Both the position numbers and the translations under genes were made by a program. The notes below the pieces were generated by a model. That model saw nothing but the letters and a program-made list of their open reading frames with translations, had not been told where the DNA came from and ran no database searches. Of a stretch of DNA of 64,000 nucleotides, positions 37,235-47,778 are shown piece by piece. Location of the stretch: assembly GCA_964016885.1 (NCBI GenBank), contig OZ024759.1:3475546-3539545 (forward strand), given 5' to 3'. Origin of the DNA: Eledone cirrhosa (Eukaryota; Mollusca; Cephalopoda; Octopoda; Eledonidae). Each line of letters opens with the position of its first letter. Position 1 is the stretch's first letter.

Positions 37235-38822
37235 ATTGTGTGAGGTCAGCTGTTATCACCTCATCCCAGGTCTTCCTACTTCATATCTTCCATCAATTGT
37301 GTGAAGTCAGCTTTTATCACCTCATCCCAGGTCTTCCTACTCCATAGCTTCCATCAATTGTATCAGGTCAGCTATTATCACCTCATCCTAGGTCTTCCTA
37401 CTTCATAGCTTCCATCAATTGTGTGAGGTCAGCTTTTATCACCTCATCCCAGGTCTTCCTACTTCATAGCTTCCATCAATTGTGTCAGGTCAGCTGTTAT
37501 CAACCCATCCCAGGTCTTCCTTCTCTATAGCTTCCATCAATTGTGTCAGGTCAGCTTTTATCACCTCATCCCAGGTCTTCCTACTTCATAGCTTCCATCA
37601 ATTGTGTCAGGTCAGCTTTTATCACCTCATCCCAGGTCTTCCTACTTCATAGCTTCCATCAATTGTGTCAGGTCAGCTATTATCACCTCATCCCAGGTCT
37701 TCCTACTTCATAGCTTCCATCAATTGTGTCAGGTCAGCTTTTATCACCTCATCCCAGGTCTTCCTACTTCATAGCTTCCATCAATTGTGTCAGGTCAGCT
37801 TTTATCACCTCATCCCAGGTCTTCCTACTTCATAGCTTCCATCAATTGTGTCAGGTCAGCTTTTATCACCTCATCCCACGTCTTCCTACTTCATAGCTTC
37901 CATCAATTGTGTCAGGTCAGCTTTTATCACCTCATCCCAGGTCTTCCTACTTCATAGCTTCCATCAATTGTGTCAGGTCAGCTATTATCACCTCATCCCA
38001 GGTCTTCCTACTTCGTAGCTTCCATCAATTGTGTCAGGTCAGCTTTTATCACCTCATCCCAGGTCTTCCTACTTCATAGCTTCCATCAATTGTGTAAGGT
38101 CAGCTTTTATCACCTCATCCCAGGTCTTCCTACTTCATAGCTTCCATCAATTGTGTCAGGTCAGCTTTTATCACCTCATCCCAGGTCTTCCTACTCTATA
38201 GCTTCCATCAATTGTGTAAAGTCAGCTTTTATCACCTCATCCCAGGTCTTCCTACTTCATAGCTTCCATCAATTGTGTGAAGTCAGCTTTTATCACCTCA
38301 GACTAGGTCTTCGTACTCTATAGCTTCCATCAATTGTGTCAGGTCAGCTTTTATCACCTCAAACTAGGTCTTCCTACTCCATAGCTTCCATCAATTGTGT
38401 GAGGTCAGCTTTTATCACCTCAAACCAGGTCTTTTTACTCCATAGGTTCCATCAATTGTGTAAGGTCAGCTTTTATCACCTCATCCCAAGTCTTCCTACT
38501 TCATTGCTTCCATCAATTGTGTCAGGTCAGCTTTTATCACCTCATCCCAGGTCTTCCTACTTCATAGCTTCCATCAATTGTGTCAGGTCAGCTATTATCA
38601 CCTCATCCCAGGTCTTCCTACTTCATAGCTTCCATCAATTGTGTCAGGTCAGCTATTATCACCTCATCCCAGGTCTTCCTACTTCATAGCTTCCATCAAT
38701 TGTGTCAGGTCAGCTATTATCACCTCATCCCAGGTCTTCCTACTTCATAGCTTCCATCAATTGTGTCAGGTCAGCTATTATCACCTCATCCCAGGTCTTC
38801 CTACTTCATAGCTTCCATCAAT
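37235..38822. repeat. 61-bp satellite derived from LINE coding tail
   Basis: About 26 copies of a 61-bp unit containing AGGTCAGCTTTTATCACCTC and ATCCCAGGTCTTCCTAC. On the minus strand the unit reads KTWDEVIKADLTQL, the peptide found in the RTE-like LINE tail at about 42960-43020 (ITWDEVIKADLTQL). 61 bp is not a multiple of three, so the array is not coding. Confidence 0.93.
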
Positions 38823-38924
38823 TTTATAAAATGCTTGAAAACAACTTAGAAAAAATGTTACTCAAAATCAAAATTTAATCCCAAAGAGAGGAAATTGGAA
38901 CATTATCCACTGAAAGTTGCTTAA

Positions 38925-39131
38925 CCCTTTAGTGTCCAAACCAGCCAAAACTGGCCAGAATTCTCTACCTCTTTCTGTTGAAACTGGCTGTAACTGGTCG
39001 CTCAGACTGATGTTAAGGTATTGTTCTCAAAATAAATACTTTCAAAATCTGATAGATTCAATATTATGTGAGATAAAGCCTTTACCATGAAAATATAATA
39101 GTATATATAAAATAATGTGAATGCTAAAGGG
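38925..39131 (+). mobile_element. piggyBac-like TTAA MITE
   Basis: TTAA at 38921-38924, start CCCTTTAGTGTCCAAACC, end GTGAATGCTAAAGGG, TTAA at 39132-39135. One satellite-type unit. Confidence 0.85.
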
Positions 39132-39135
39132 TTAA

Positions 39136-39393
39136 CCCTTTAACATTTAAACCGGCAATAACTGGCCAGAGTTCTGTCCTCTTTTTCTTTTTAAACCACT
39201 CGTAACTGGCCACTCATACTGATGTTAAAGTATTGTTCTCAATATAAATAATATCAGATTCGATATTATGTGAGGTAAAGACTTTACCATGGAAATATAA
39301 TAGTATATATAGAGTAATGTAAATGTTATGTGAGATAAAGACATTACCATGGAAATATAATAGTATATATAGAATAATGTAAATGTTAAAGGC
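39136..39393 (+). mobile_element. piggyBac-like TTAA MITE, two-unit copy abutting the previous one
   Basis: Starts directly after the shared TTAA (39132-39135) with CCCTTTAACATTTAAACCGG and ends GTAAATGTTAAAGGC before TTAA at 39394-39397. Carries two tandem internal units. Confidence 0.83.
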
Positions 39394-39399
39394 TTAAAC

Positions 39400-39445
39400 C
39401 CTGAAGAAAGGACTTTTAGGTCCCGAAATATTGGACAGATAAAAG
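39400..39445 (+). other. Hammerhead-like remnant (weak)
   Basis: CTGAAGA (fits CTGANGA), a 4-bp stem GGAC/GTCC with loop, then CGAAA. No convincing stem I or stem III partner is visible, so this may be a decayed Penelope-type motif or chance. Confidence 0.25.
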
Positions 39446-39595
39446 AACAACAACAAAAAAACAAAACAAAGATTACCAGGTAACTTTTACTTTTCCTTAC
39501 CTCATCTTATTGTCCATTTTGCATTGTTTAGCCTTCTATCTCTTTCAACGTTATATTTTATATAGAATGCTTCAAACAAACTACAACATTTAATT

Positions 39596-39960
39596 ATATA
39601 TCATCATCATCATCTTCAATTAACGTCCATCTTCCACACTAGCATGTGTTAGACGGGTCCCATTTAGAGGCAAGTGTGGGCTGGATGCTTTTTTGCTGTC
39701 TTCTACACGTTCAGTGTGGGTGAGATATATATATATGTGTATGTATATATCATCACCATTTAGCGTCCATTTTTCCATTCTTGCATGGGTTAGACGGGTC
39801 ATTCACACCAGGAGGCAAGTCTGGCCAGGGTTGGCCATGTGTCGCACCTTGCTCAGGTGAGGTCTGTAAATTTGGTGGGGTATTTTACAGCTGGATTCCC
39901 TTCCTAACATCAACCATGTTTACAGTGTGGAACTGGATGGCTCTGTTATGAGGAGGGACA
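39596..39960 (-). mobile_element. LINE 3'-end fragments (two)
   Basis: Two (ATC)n starts at 39602 and 39749, followed by ACGTCCATCTTCCACACTAG- and GCGTCCATTTTTCCATTCTT-type sequence, GGTTAGACGGG and TTCCTAACATCAACC. Truncated RTE-like 3' ends in minus orientation. 39960-40160 holds related but unclassified sequence. Confidence 0.65.
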
Positions 39961-40164
39961 GGCCAGTTGGCTGCACTGAACTCATCTCACAGTGGAACTA
40001 TAATTTTGGGGGGGCCTGGTACTGGGTGGCACCATTGAGGAGGGGGTAGCCAGTCAGCTGCTCCAAACTCATCTCACGAGGTTACCACAGTTTTGGGGCC
40101 CCTGTACTAGGGGCTATAGTGATGGTGTAGCTAGTTTATATGAATAAGTAAATCTGACGCAGGT

Positions 40165-40643
40165 ATATTTCTACAGTTTACCAATGTACCGTACTTACTG
40201 GCGCCAATGACGACCAATTTTTGAAAAAAAATAATAATCAACCTTCGGCCTCCAGGACATATGGTAGATATTTTGGACTTATATTAGGGAAAAAGTAATG
40301 TCTTTGATGCTAGGAAATATGGTGAAAATTTAAAATTTCCACTGTTAAATCTATCCCTGCATTTTAAGTATTCTCTATTATCTCATACTGTTACTTTCTT
40401 ATAAGTCCTATAAGAATGCAATTTTTGCTAAACTACCATAGAGCAGACCTCTGAAGTGATAGAAGGATATAATTTATAGAGCATGCTGGAATACCACTGC
40501 TTACATTGGAGAGAATTTCTCTGGACAGAATGTTGATATCTACAGTTTACCAATATAGAAATATAACATTTCCACTGTTAAATCTATCTCTGCTTCTAAA
40601 GTATTCTCTATTATCTCATACTGTTTCTTTCTTATTTCAGAAT
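40165..40643. repeat. Direct duplication of the zinc-finger gene's upstream intron/acceptor
   Basis: CTACAGTTTACCAAT and ACTGTTAAATCTATC...TATTATCTCATACTG occur at 40165-40400 and again at 40537-40640. The second copy ends TTTCTTATTTCAG, a good splice acceptor for the zinc-finger exon. The first copy holds the MITE. Confidence 0.75.
40188..40324. mobile_element. MITE with TIR ACYGTATTTCC, short copy
   Basis: Starts ACCGTACTTACTGGCGCC and ends (reverse complement) ACCATATTTCCTAGCATC, with internal CCTTCGGCCTCCAGGA shared with 5600-5640. A related duplicate without it lies at 40537-40640. Confidence 0.72.
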
Positions 40644-41745
40644 ATCAGATGACATTGGGATAAATTATTATTTTCAATCTTGGATACATCATCTCTATTT
40701 ATCATCATTTGAAGACTAAAACCTTCTAAACAGAACTTATATAACACTGTTTATATAAATCTATAGTTCAATTACTGTGAAATATTTCCTCAAAACTGAG
40801 TTTATTTTCTTCACTATAAGATGGTTTTGTATTTTAACTAAACTTGGATGAAACAGAAGTTTGTATTATCTTCAGATATTAACTGAAATCACAGTTGAGG
40901 GAAATATAGAAGAATATTTTATAAGAAATATAATATAAAAAATATTACAAGAAAAACATCTGTATATTCTGTTGAAGAAGAAATCATTATGCCAAATAAA
41001 TTGACAAAGAAGATTAAATGTGTAACACAATCTAAAGTGTTTAGTATTGCTGGTGAGATGACAAAGGTTAGAGAAGAGAAGCCATATCACTGTGATATCT
41101 GTGATAAATCATTCTCTCAAAGTGGTACCTTAACTACTCACAAACGTATACATACAGGAGACAAGCCATATCACTGTGATATCTGTGGTATATCATTCTC
41201 TGGGAAAAGTAGCCTAACTACTCACAAATGTATACATCATCATCATCATCATCATTTTACGTCCGCTTTTCCCTGCTTGCAGAAGAGAAATCATAATGCA
41301 TTGACATCAGTGATAAATCCTTCTCTCAAATTTGTGAATTAATGAGAATACAAATACATATCATTGTAACATCTTAGGGAAATCCTTCTCTTTGAATGTT
41401 ACATTAACTATACACACACATATACATACAGCTGGGAAGCCATATCACTTTGATATATTTGGTACATCATTCTCTAAATGTTGTGGCTTCACTAGACACC
41501 AACATCTACAGGAGAGGAACCATATCACTGTGATGTCTGTGATAAATCCTTCTCTAAATGTTGTGGTTTCACTAGACACCAACATATACATACAGGAGAG
41601 GAACCATATCACTGTGATGTCTGTGATAAATCCTTCTCTAAATGTTGTGGTTTAATTAGACACTAACATATACAGGAGAGGAACTATATCACTGTGATGT
41701 CTGTGGTACATCTTTCTCTTATAAAGATTACTTAATGCAACACAA
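40644..41745 (+). pseudogene. C2H2 zinc-finger gene, decayed
   Basis: After the acceptor at 40643 and about 345 bp of 5' UTR, the ATG at 40989 opens [11 protein letters not shown]. Two good fingers follow, [12 protein letters not shown]...HKRIH and [11 protein letters not shown]...HKCIH, linked by TGDKP. Then 45 bp of CAT repeat plus LINE-tail sequence break the frame at about 41236. Further finger remnants (CDVCDKSFSKCCGFTRHQ-type) appear in shifting frames to 41745, with stops. Intact relatives are DNA-binding transcription-factor-like proteins from the cephalopod zinc-finger expansion. A short two-finger product is possible but unlikely to be functional. Confidence 0.8.
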
Positions 41746-41849
41746 TTAGATAAAAAGCATGTCACTCACCTAAAATAGTGCCATCACAATGTTGTTAATA
41801 TTTTGAATAAACCTGTTTTACTAAGAAATTCTCCTTTCATTTTATGTCT

Positions 41850-42235
41850 GTACAATCACAGTCTTCTCTCTTACACACCACTTCAGCTCACTCTTAAACC
41901 CAGCTTCTTCTTGAACTTGTCCAAGCTCTCCCTTTCTCTCACACTTACACAACATATCCTACAAAGCATGGTTGTTTCATATCTCTCCAGTCTACATAAC
42001 CTCTGCAGTCACAGCCCTTATTTCGTTACCATGCATCATTGCATATCACCCACATGTGTCATACAGTTGTCCTTTTGTACAGAGAGAGAGAAACTTTTTG
42101 TGGTCAACTGTTGCAGTAGCTCTCTAAACTTTTTCCATCCTATCCTTATTCTAGCTATACAACTTTCAGAGCAGCCCCCTCCACTTCTAATTAACTCACC
42201 TAGATTGCAAAATATATTTGTCAGCATACTTTATG
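41850..42235 (-). mobile_element. RTE-like LINE ORF2 tail, diverged fragment
   Basis: Minus frame with GGGCSESCIARIRIGWKKFR matches the LINE segment at 28060 and 43420. The rest is strongly decayed. Confidence 0.7.
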
Positions 42236-42259
42236 AAGGGTCTGTTTGGAAGTGCCTCG

Positions 42260-42556
42260 CCTAATAAACAATGGTGCCATAACTGGACTCAGAAACCAAT
42301 GGTCACACATACATGGTAAGTTAGCTAAGAACGTAGGTTTTACATTGGTTCACTGCGCTGGAGAAGTAAGCAGCAATCACGTTTAGGAGACAAGCTCTAT
42401 CAAATATTTAAAGGGTTCCATAGAAGCAGTTGACAGTTTCTGTTACCTGGGGTATCAAATAAGCAGTGGAGGTAGGTGTTCTGAAAGTACAGTAACAAGA
42501 GTAAGAACAAGATGGCAGAGGTTTAGGGTGTTACTACTGCTGCTAGCTACAAAAGG
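42260..42556 (+). mobile_element. RTE-like LINE fragment, plus orientation
   Basis: GTTGACAGTTTCTGTTACCT and GGAGGTAGGTGTTCTGAAAG are the LINE segment VDSFCYLG...GGGCSES, decayed and ending at ACAAAAGGTT before a new LINE copy. Confidence 0.7.
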
Positions 42557-42557
42557 T

Positions 42558-43836
42558 TCATCATCATCATCATCATCACCGTTTTACGTCCGTTCTTCCA
42601 CGCTAGCATGGGTTAGACGGGTTGTCCTGTTGTGGGCAGTGTCTGGTCGGCTGACCATGCCTTGCTCATACAGGAACTGATCTGGCTTGATTTCTACAGC
42701 TGGATGCCCTTCCTAACACCAACCTCATTTACAGTGAGTGCTGGGTGCTTTTTCGTGGCGCCTACACGTCCACTTTACAGTGTGGGCTGGGTGCTTTTTT
42801 GCCGTGGCACCTCCACGACCACCTTGCGGTGGGGGGGGGGGGGGCATATTGTTTATATGCTTCAGCATGTACCCATGGGAGGTCGGGTACCCTGTATTAC
42901 TGCGTGACGCCAGAAGTCACGGTCGTGTGTCATTGACTTTGAGAGGTGTAGTTGGGTAAGGTCGGCTTTTATCACCTCATCCCAAGTAATTTTGGGTCTC
43001 CCCACTCCGCGGTTTCCATCAACTTCTAGTGCTCTGCACCTTTTTATGCAGCTGTCATCCTTCATACGCATCACATGTCCATACCAGCGTAACCGCCTCT
43101 CCTGCACGCAGCATTTGATTCCTCTTATGCTCAGTCTCTCTCTCAATTCATTTATGCTTTGTCGTTCACGTATATTACTGTTACACATCCATCGGAGCAT
43201 GCAGGCTTCGTTTCTCTCTAATCTACGTAAGTCTTCCACCTTCAGCGCCCAGGTCTCACTACCATGCAACATCGCTGTTCGGATACACGCATCATACAGT
43301 CTGCCTTTCATTCTGAGGGAGAAGCCTTTTGCAGCTAGCAGTGGTAGTAGTTCCCTAAACTTCTTCCATCCCGTTCTTACCCTAGTTATTGTACTTTCTG
43401 AGCACCCACCTCCGTTGCTAATTCGGTCACCTAGGTAGCAGAAGCTGTCTACTGTTTCTACAGGGCCCTCCCAGAGATTGGTGGTACTTGTTTCCTGTGG
43501 CTGTTTGCTTGCTGTTTCAGCACAGCTGCTGCATGTGAATCCTACATTCTTAATTAAGCTTCCTGAGATCCCGCTACATCTCTTGTGTACCCATTGTTTG
43601 CATTTGGGGCAAAGAATGGAGTTCCTACCTACACCTTTCCTACATACTGAGCAAGGCCATTTCCCTGAGGGGATCTGGGTTCTGTTTTCTCGTCTACTTA
43701 TAAGGACCTTAGTCTTTGTCATGTTGACTTTGAGGCCCTTTCTCTCTAGTCCCTGCTTCCAGGTTTGGAATTTATTCTCTAGTTCTACCATAGATTCAGT
43801 TGTTTCGCCAAATTGATGTGTGCATATAAACAGCAA
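42558..43836 (-). mobile_element. RTE-like LINE 3' part with intact PHD finger and tail
   Basis: 5'-truncated minus-strand copy. The (ATC)n at 42558-42580 is its tail; the 3' UTR has CTTCCTAACACCAACCTC. The 324-codon frame (42862-43836) is uninterrupted: coiled region ENKFQTWKQGLERKGL, PHD-like C4HC3 finger (CSVC, CPKC, HKRC, CSSC), TVDSFCYLGDRISNGGGCS, MLHGSETWALKVEDLRR and the GHVMRM tail. It is truncated before the RT, so it cannot transpose. Confidence 0.85.
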
Positions 43837-43839
43837 TGC

Positions 43840-44225
43840 TGCATTGCAGTGAGGACCCCAGAAGATTGGATAGAAATGAAGCTTGAATTCTCCGATGGAT
43901 GTGTAATATTAATATACATGAAGGGGAAAGTGTTAATAACCTGAGAGAGAACCTGGGCATGAGAGGGAAAAGATACAGTATGCAGGAGAGGAGATTGCTG
44001 TGGTATGGACATGTGATGTGTATGAAGGTAGAGATGCTGTATAAAAGGTTGACCACTTGAAATTGATGGAAGAGGAAGACCTAGGAATGCTTGGGATGTG
44101 GAGGTAAAAACTGACCTGACACCATTGTACCTCTCAAAGGTGATGACACAGGATTGAAATCTCTGGCGTTATACAGTACTGCAGGAGACCTGCATTCCCA
44201 TGTGCACGGGTTGACACAACATTTA
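43840..44225 (+). mobile_element. RTE-like LINE tail fragment, plus orientation
   Basis: Diverged sequence for RRLLWYGHVM (GAGATTGCTGTGGTATGGAC) and the end GTACTGCAGGAGACCTGC. It abuts the oppositely oriented copy at 42558-43836. Beyond it, 44400-44720 holds about 50-bp repeats of 3'-UTR type with ATGACAAAAGAGCACC. Confidence 0.68.
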
Positions 44226-44399
44226 GTGGTTTGAAGTATGCTCCAATTTTCCTCCCCTTCACATCTTAACACTCCACCCCCTTACCAGCTAAGTACACCA
44301 CCCTGACCTACCTCTCCAATCCCCACTCTACATACACACAACCCCACCCCCACTTTCACATCTGATACACCTCTCTTGACCAACCCATGTATACAAGTA

Positions 44400-44720
44400 A
44401 GGAAAGCTTAACATTATCTCCTCCAATGCTGCTGAAATGGCTAAAAGCCCTCAGGCAACCCTGTAAGGTGGTCATGCAAGTGTCATGACAAAAGAGCACC
44501 AAGTCCTCTCTGTTAGGTAACATGACAAAAGAACACCTAACCCTCCCTGCAAGGTAGTCATGCTGATGACATGACAAATAAGCACCCAGTCCACCCTGTG
44601 AGGTAGACATGACAGAAGGCCCCTAGCCCACTCTGTAAAGTAGTCATGCTAGTGGCAAGACTGAAGGGACCCGAAGCACCCTTCAAAGTGATCAAATTGG
44701 TGACATGACTTGACACCATT
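44400..44720 (+). repeat. LINE 3'-UTR-derived loose tandem repeats
   Basis: Repeated GTAGTCATGCTGATGACATG and CAAATAAGCACCCAGTCC motifs, spaced about 50-60 bp, related to the GTGCTTTTTCGTGGC repeats of the LINE 3' UTR. Confidence 0.6.
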
Positions 44721-45764
44721 TTTTAGTTTACTTCTAAAATATCTCATTTTTATTTTACTTCTAAAATATCTCATATATTTAAAAATTACTTATTTTAAAA
44801 AATTATTATTTATTTCTTAAAAAAATTACTTTTTAAAGATTATTTAAAATTTTTTTATATTTTTTAATATTTTTTAAATATTTTTAAACATTTTAAATAG
44901 TTTAAGTACTTTTTAAGTATTTTATTTTGTTAAAAGGGTTTTTTGAGTATCTTCTGAGATTAAAAAAATTTTTTTTTTTATTTTTCCAGAAATGTTTTCC
45001 AGAACTTTTAATATTTTAATATTTTAAATATTTTTTAATTATTTAATATTAGAGTTATAACCAATAACTAATTCTGGCTATATATATCTTTCAACATTTA
45101 TATCTTCGTCAAAATGGTCTCTTACTAACTAATAAATAAACAAAGCTGGGTTTTTCAGTATCTTCCTAATTTAAAACATTAAAAACATATAAATAATCTT
45201 ATTAACTCAGTTAATTTAATTACTTACACTAAATATAAACCAGTATCCCTCATAACTTATTAAAACAATTATCTATAACATGATATAGCCATTTATCCAC
45301 TCATATATCTATTCTTCTATCTATTGATTCTCCTATTTTCTACTTTATATCTATTTATTTTCAATTTATTATTCAATGTCTTTATATATATTTATTTTTT
45401 CTATATATCTATTTTTCTATATACTTATAATAGTAAATATTATATTGTATTATATTAGAATTCTAACAATAATTAGTAAATATACGTAACATTAATATAA
45501 ACGTAATACTTATTTACGTTACATGAGTTCATCCTCTATAAATGTCTTTCTTCTCTCTATCTCTCTATCTATCTCATAACAGTAATTTTTTTCTCTCTCT
45601 TTCTTCTCTTTCTTCCCTATCTTTCCCCAGCGTAATTTAAATAAACGGTTGTTTTTTCAATTTTTCATACATTCATTTGCATATTCACACATAACTTTGA
45701 ATTACCCCTAATAAGTTTCCCCTATCCAGCGAATTTCCGACCGTTATTTATAAAACAAATTTTG

Positions 45765-45829
45765 TATTTTATCTGATGAAAGAGCACCAAGATTGACTTG
45801 GTCGCCCTTGAAATATATATAATAAAATA
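45765..45829 (+). ncRNA. Hammerhead ribozyme-like motif 1 (type I)
   Basis: 65 nt. Stem I TATTTTAT (45765-45772) pairs perfectly with ATAAAATA (45822-45829). The core CTGATGA (45773-45779) and GAA(A) (45810-45813) flank a 30-nt stem II hairpin with about 11 pairs (45780-45809). Stem III is ATA-TA-TAT (45813-45820), and the cleavage site would follow A45821 (AUA triplet, fits NUH). All invariant core bases are present. The tiny stem III resembles the newt, schistosome and retrozyme hammerheads that work best as dimers. Activity is not shown by sequence alone. Confidence 0.72.
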
Positions 45830-46928
45830 AATATGCAAAAGTTCTATTTAAATTGTTGGGATACAACAAGCAAATATGTTTATAACTGATATAAAGCACT
45901 CAACAAGTATTTGGAATAAACATACGATATTAACAATCCTTTTGTATTTTATGTACTCAATTATACGATGTACTATATTGATTTATACTTCTCTCTATAT
46001 GTGAGTATATATGTATATGTGTATATTGACATACATGTACATGTGTTCTATGCATTTTTATGAATATATGTCTGTCTGTATGTATGCATGCGTGACGCGA
46101 ATCTACCAATTTGCCGAGGATGCACACACATGTATATATATGTATATGTAAGAATTGTGTGTGTACATGTACATGTATACCCATACAATTTGATTGCAGA
46201 TAGACATAACTAACAGCCATAAATGCATAACAGCTAATCTTATATATTTATATATATATATTAAAAAAAATTTGTTATAAAAAATATTTTATTTAATAAC
46301 ACAAAGGATGGATAACATTAAATTAAAAATTCATTTATGCTTTGTATGTATATATTATATACGTGGTTAGATATGGTGTGTATTTTGTGAGTGTGTGTAT
46401 ATATATATATTTATGTGTATTTTTGCGTGTGTGTACGTGTTATATGATATGTAGTTCTCTAGCAATATATAGATTTCTTAATGTTTAGATTCCAATTTTT
46501 AATATATTGATCTCAATTTTTAAACTAAATATCTAATCATAGTTAAACAATGATTAATTTCTCATATTATGTATGTATATTCCATTCATGATTATTAATA
46601 TTTCTAATTTTATTTATTCATTTCATCTCAATTGTTAAGTTAACTTAATATGACATGACTTAATGTGTTCATTCTTTCCCCCTCTCTCTATCTCTATATT
46701 TTTGTCTCTGTCTGGTGTTTTGATATATCTCTCTCGTTTTTCTCTCCTTTTTCTTTCTTTCTTTCTCCCTTTTCTCTCTCTCCGTCTTTTTCCTTATCTG
46801 TAACACTACGACTTATTTTAAAAATACTAATATAAGTAAACAACTCCACTATCCCTGAGTCTTCCAAAAGTAACGGTTGCATTTTGTAAGGGTATGTCAA
46901 TATTTATTTATAAAACTGTTATATATTG

Positions 46929-46993
46929 TATTTTGTCTGATGAAAGCATACCATAATTTAACATGGTATCCTTGAAATATGTATAATGAAATA
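46929..46993 (+). ncRNA. Hammerhead ribozyme-like motif 2 (type I)
   Basis: 65 nt with the same layout. Stem I TATTTTGT (46929-46936) pairs with ATGAAATA (46986-46993) using two wobble pairs. Core CTGATGA 46937-46943, stem II 46944-46973 (30 nt, 10 pairs and one mismatch), GAAA 46974-46977, stem III ATA-TG-TAT (46977-46984), cleavage after A46985. Stem II differs in sequence from motif 1 but keeps pairing (GC/GC in one, AT/AT in the other), i.e. covariation. It lies 1164 bp from motif 1 in the same orientation. Confidence 0.72.
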
Positions 46994-47064
46994 GATATGG
47001 TTTTATAAATATAGTTTCCATTTGTTAATATCGTATAATAAAATAAATATAGTTTTATAAATCA

Positions 47065-47445
47065 TCATCACCGTTTTACGTCCGTTCTTCCATGCTAGCA
47101 TGGGTTAGACGGGTTGTCCTGTTGTGGGCAGTGTCTGGTCGGCTGACCATGCCTTGCTCATACAGGAACTGATTTTGGCTTTTCTATAGCCGGATGCCCT
47201 TCCTAACACCAACCTCATTTACAGTGAGTGTTGCGTGCTTTTTTCCGTGGCACCTATGCGTCCACTTTACAGTGTGGGCTGGGTGCTTTTTTTGTGTGGC
47301 ACCTCCACGACCACTTTGCAGTGGGAGGGTGTGGGGGCATATTGTCTATATGCTTCAGCTTGAACCCATGGGAGGTCGGGTACTCTGTATTACTGCGTGA
47401 TGCCAGAGGTCACGGTCGTGTGTCATCGCCTTTGAGAGGTGTGTG
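47065..47445 (-). mobile_element. RTE-like LINE 3'-UTR fragment
   Basis: ATCATCATCACCGTTTTACG start, GGGTTAGACGGGTTGTCC, CTTCCTAACACCAACCTC and two GTGCTTTTTT repeats, nearly identical to 42560-42940. Cut off at GCCTTTGAGAGGTGTG by a TA repeat. Confidence 0.78.
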
Positions 47446-47703
47446 TTTATATATATATATATATACAAATAAATTATCGAGAATCGGAATCTCGGCCCAT
47501 GAAATAATGAAACACAATCAAAGTGCTCAATAGTTTGGATAAACCAGAGCTATAACTAACGTTTAAATACCAACACACTGAGATAATGCTTAAAATCATT
47601 CGCACAGCCGAAAAAAACGACCAAGAAAATTCGGGTCAGACAAATAATAAATATATATATATATATTTTTTCTTTTAACATATATGTGTATATAAAATAT
47701 ATA

Positions 47704-47778
47704 CAGGGTCTCCCCAAAAATGTATACACACTTCAACTACAGTCTATGTAAGTGTGTATACATTTTGGGGGGACACTG
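47704..47778. mobile_element. 75-bp palindromic mariner-type MITE
   Basis: CAGGGTCTCCCCAAAAATGT and, inverted, CAGTGTCCCCCCAAAATGT; stem about 30 bp with a short loop (CAACTACAGTCTATG). TA on each side (47702-47703, 47779-47780) fits a Tc1/mariner target. No room for coding sequence. Confidence 0.75.

Larger units (their letters stand above)
45590..47060 (+). repeat. Two diverged hammerhead-bearing repeat units
   Basis: Each hammerhead motif is preceded by a pyrimidine tract (TTTTTCTCTCTCTTTCTTCT at 45588; TTTTCTTTCTTTCTTTCTCC at 46750). A CGGTTG block and TTATTTATAAAAC then come just before stem I. After motif 2, TATAATAAAATAAATATAG (47035) resembles a third 3' half. I infer tandem units of about 1.16 kb. 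44730-45590 and the rest between are AT-rich with nothing else recognised. Confidence 0.5.

Noticed and set aside
37235..38822. CRISPR-like regular array
   Set aside because: Units are contiguous with no unique spacers, and the genome is eukaryotic; it is a tandem satellite.
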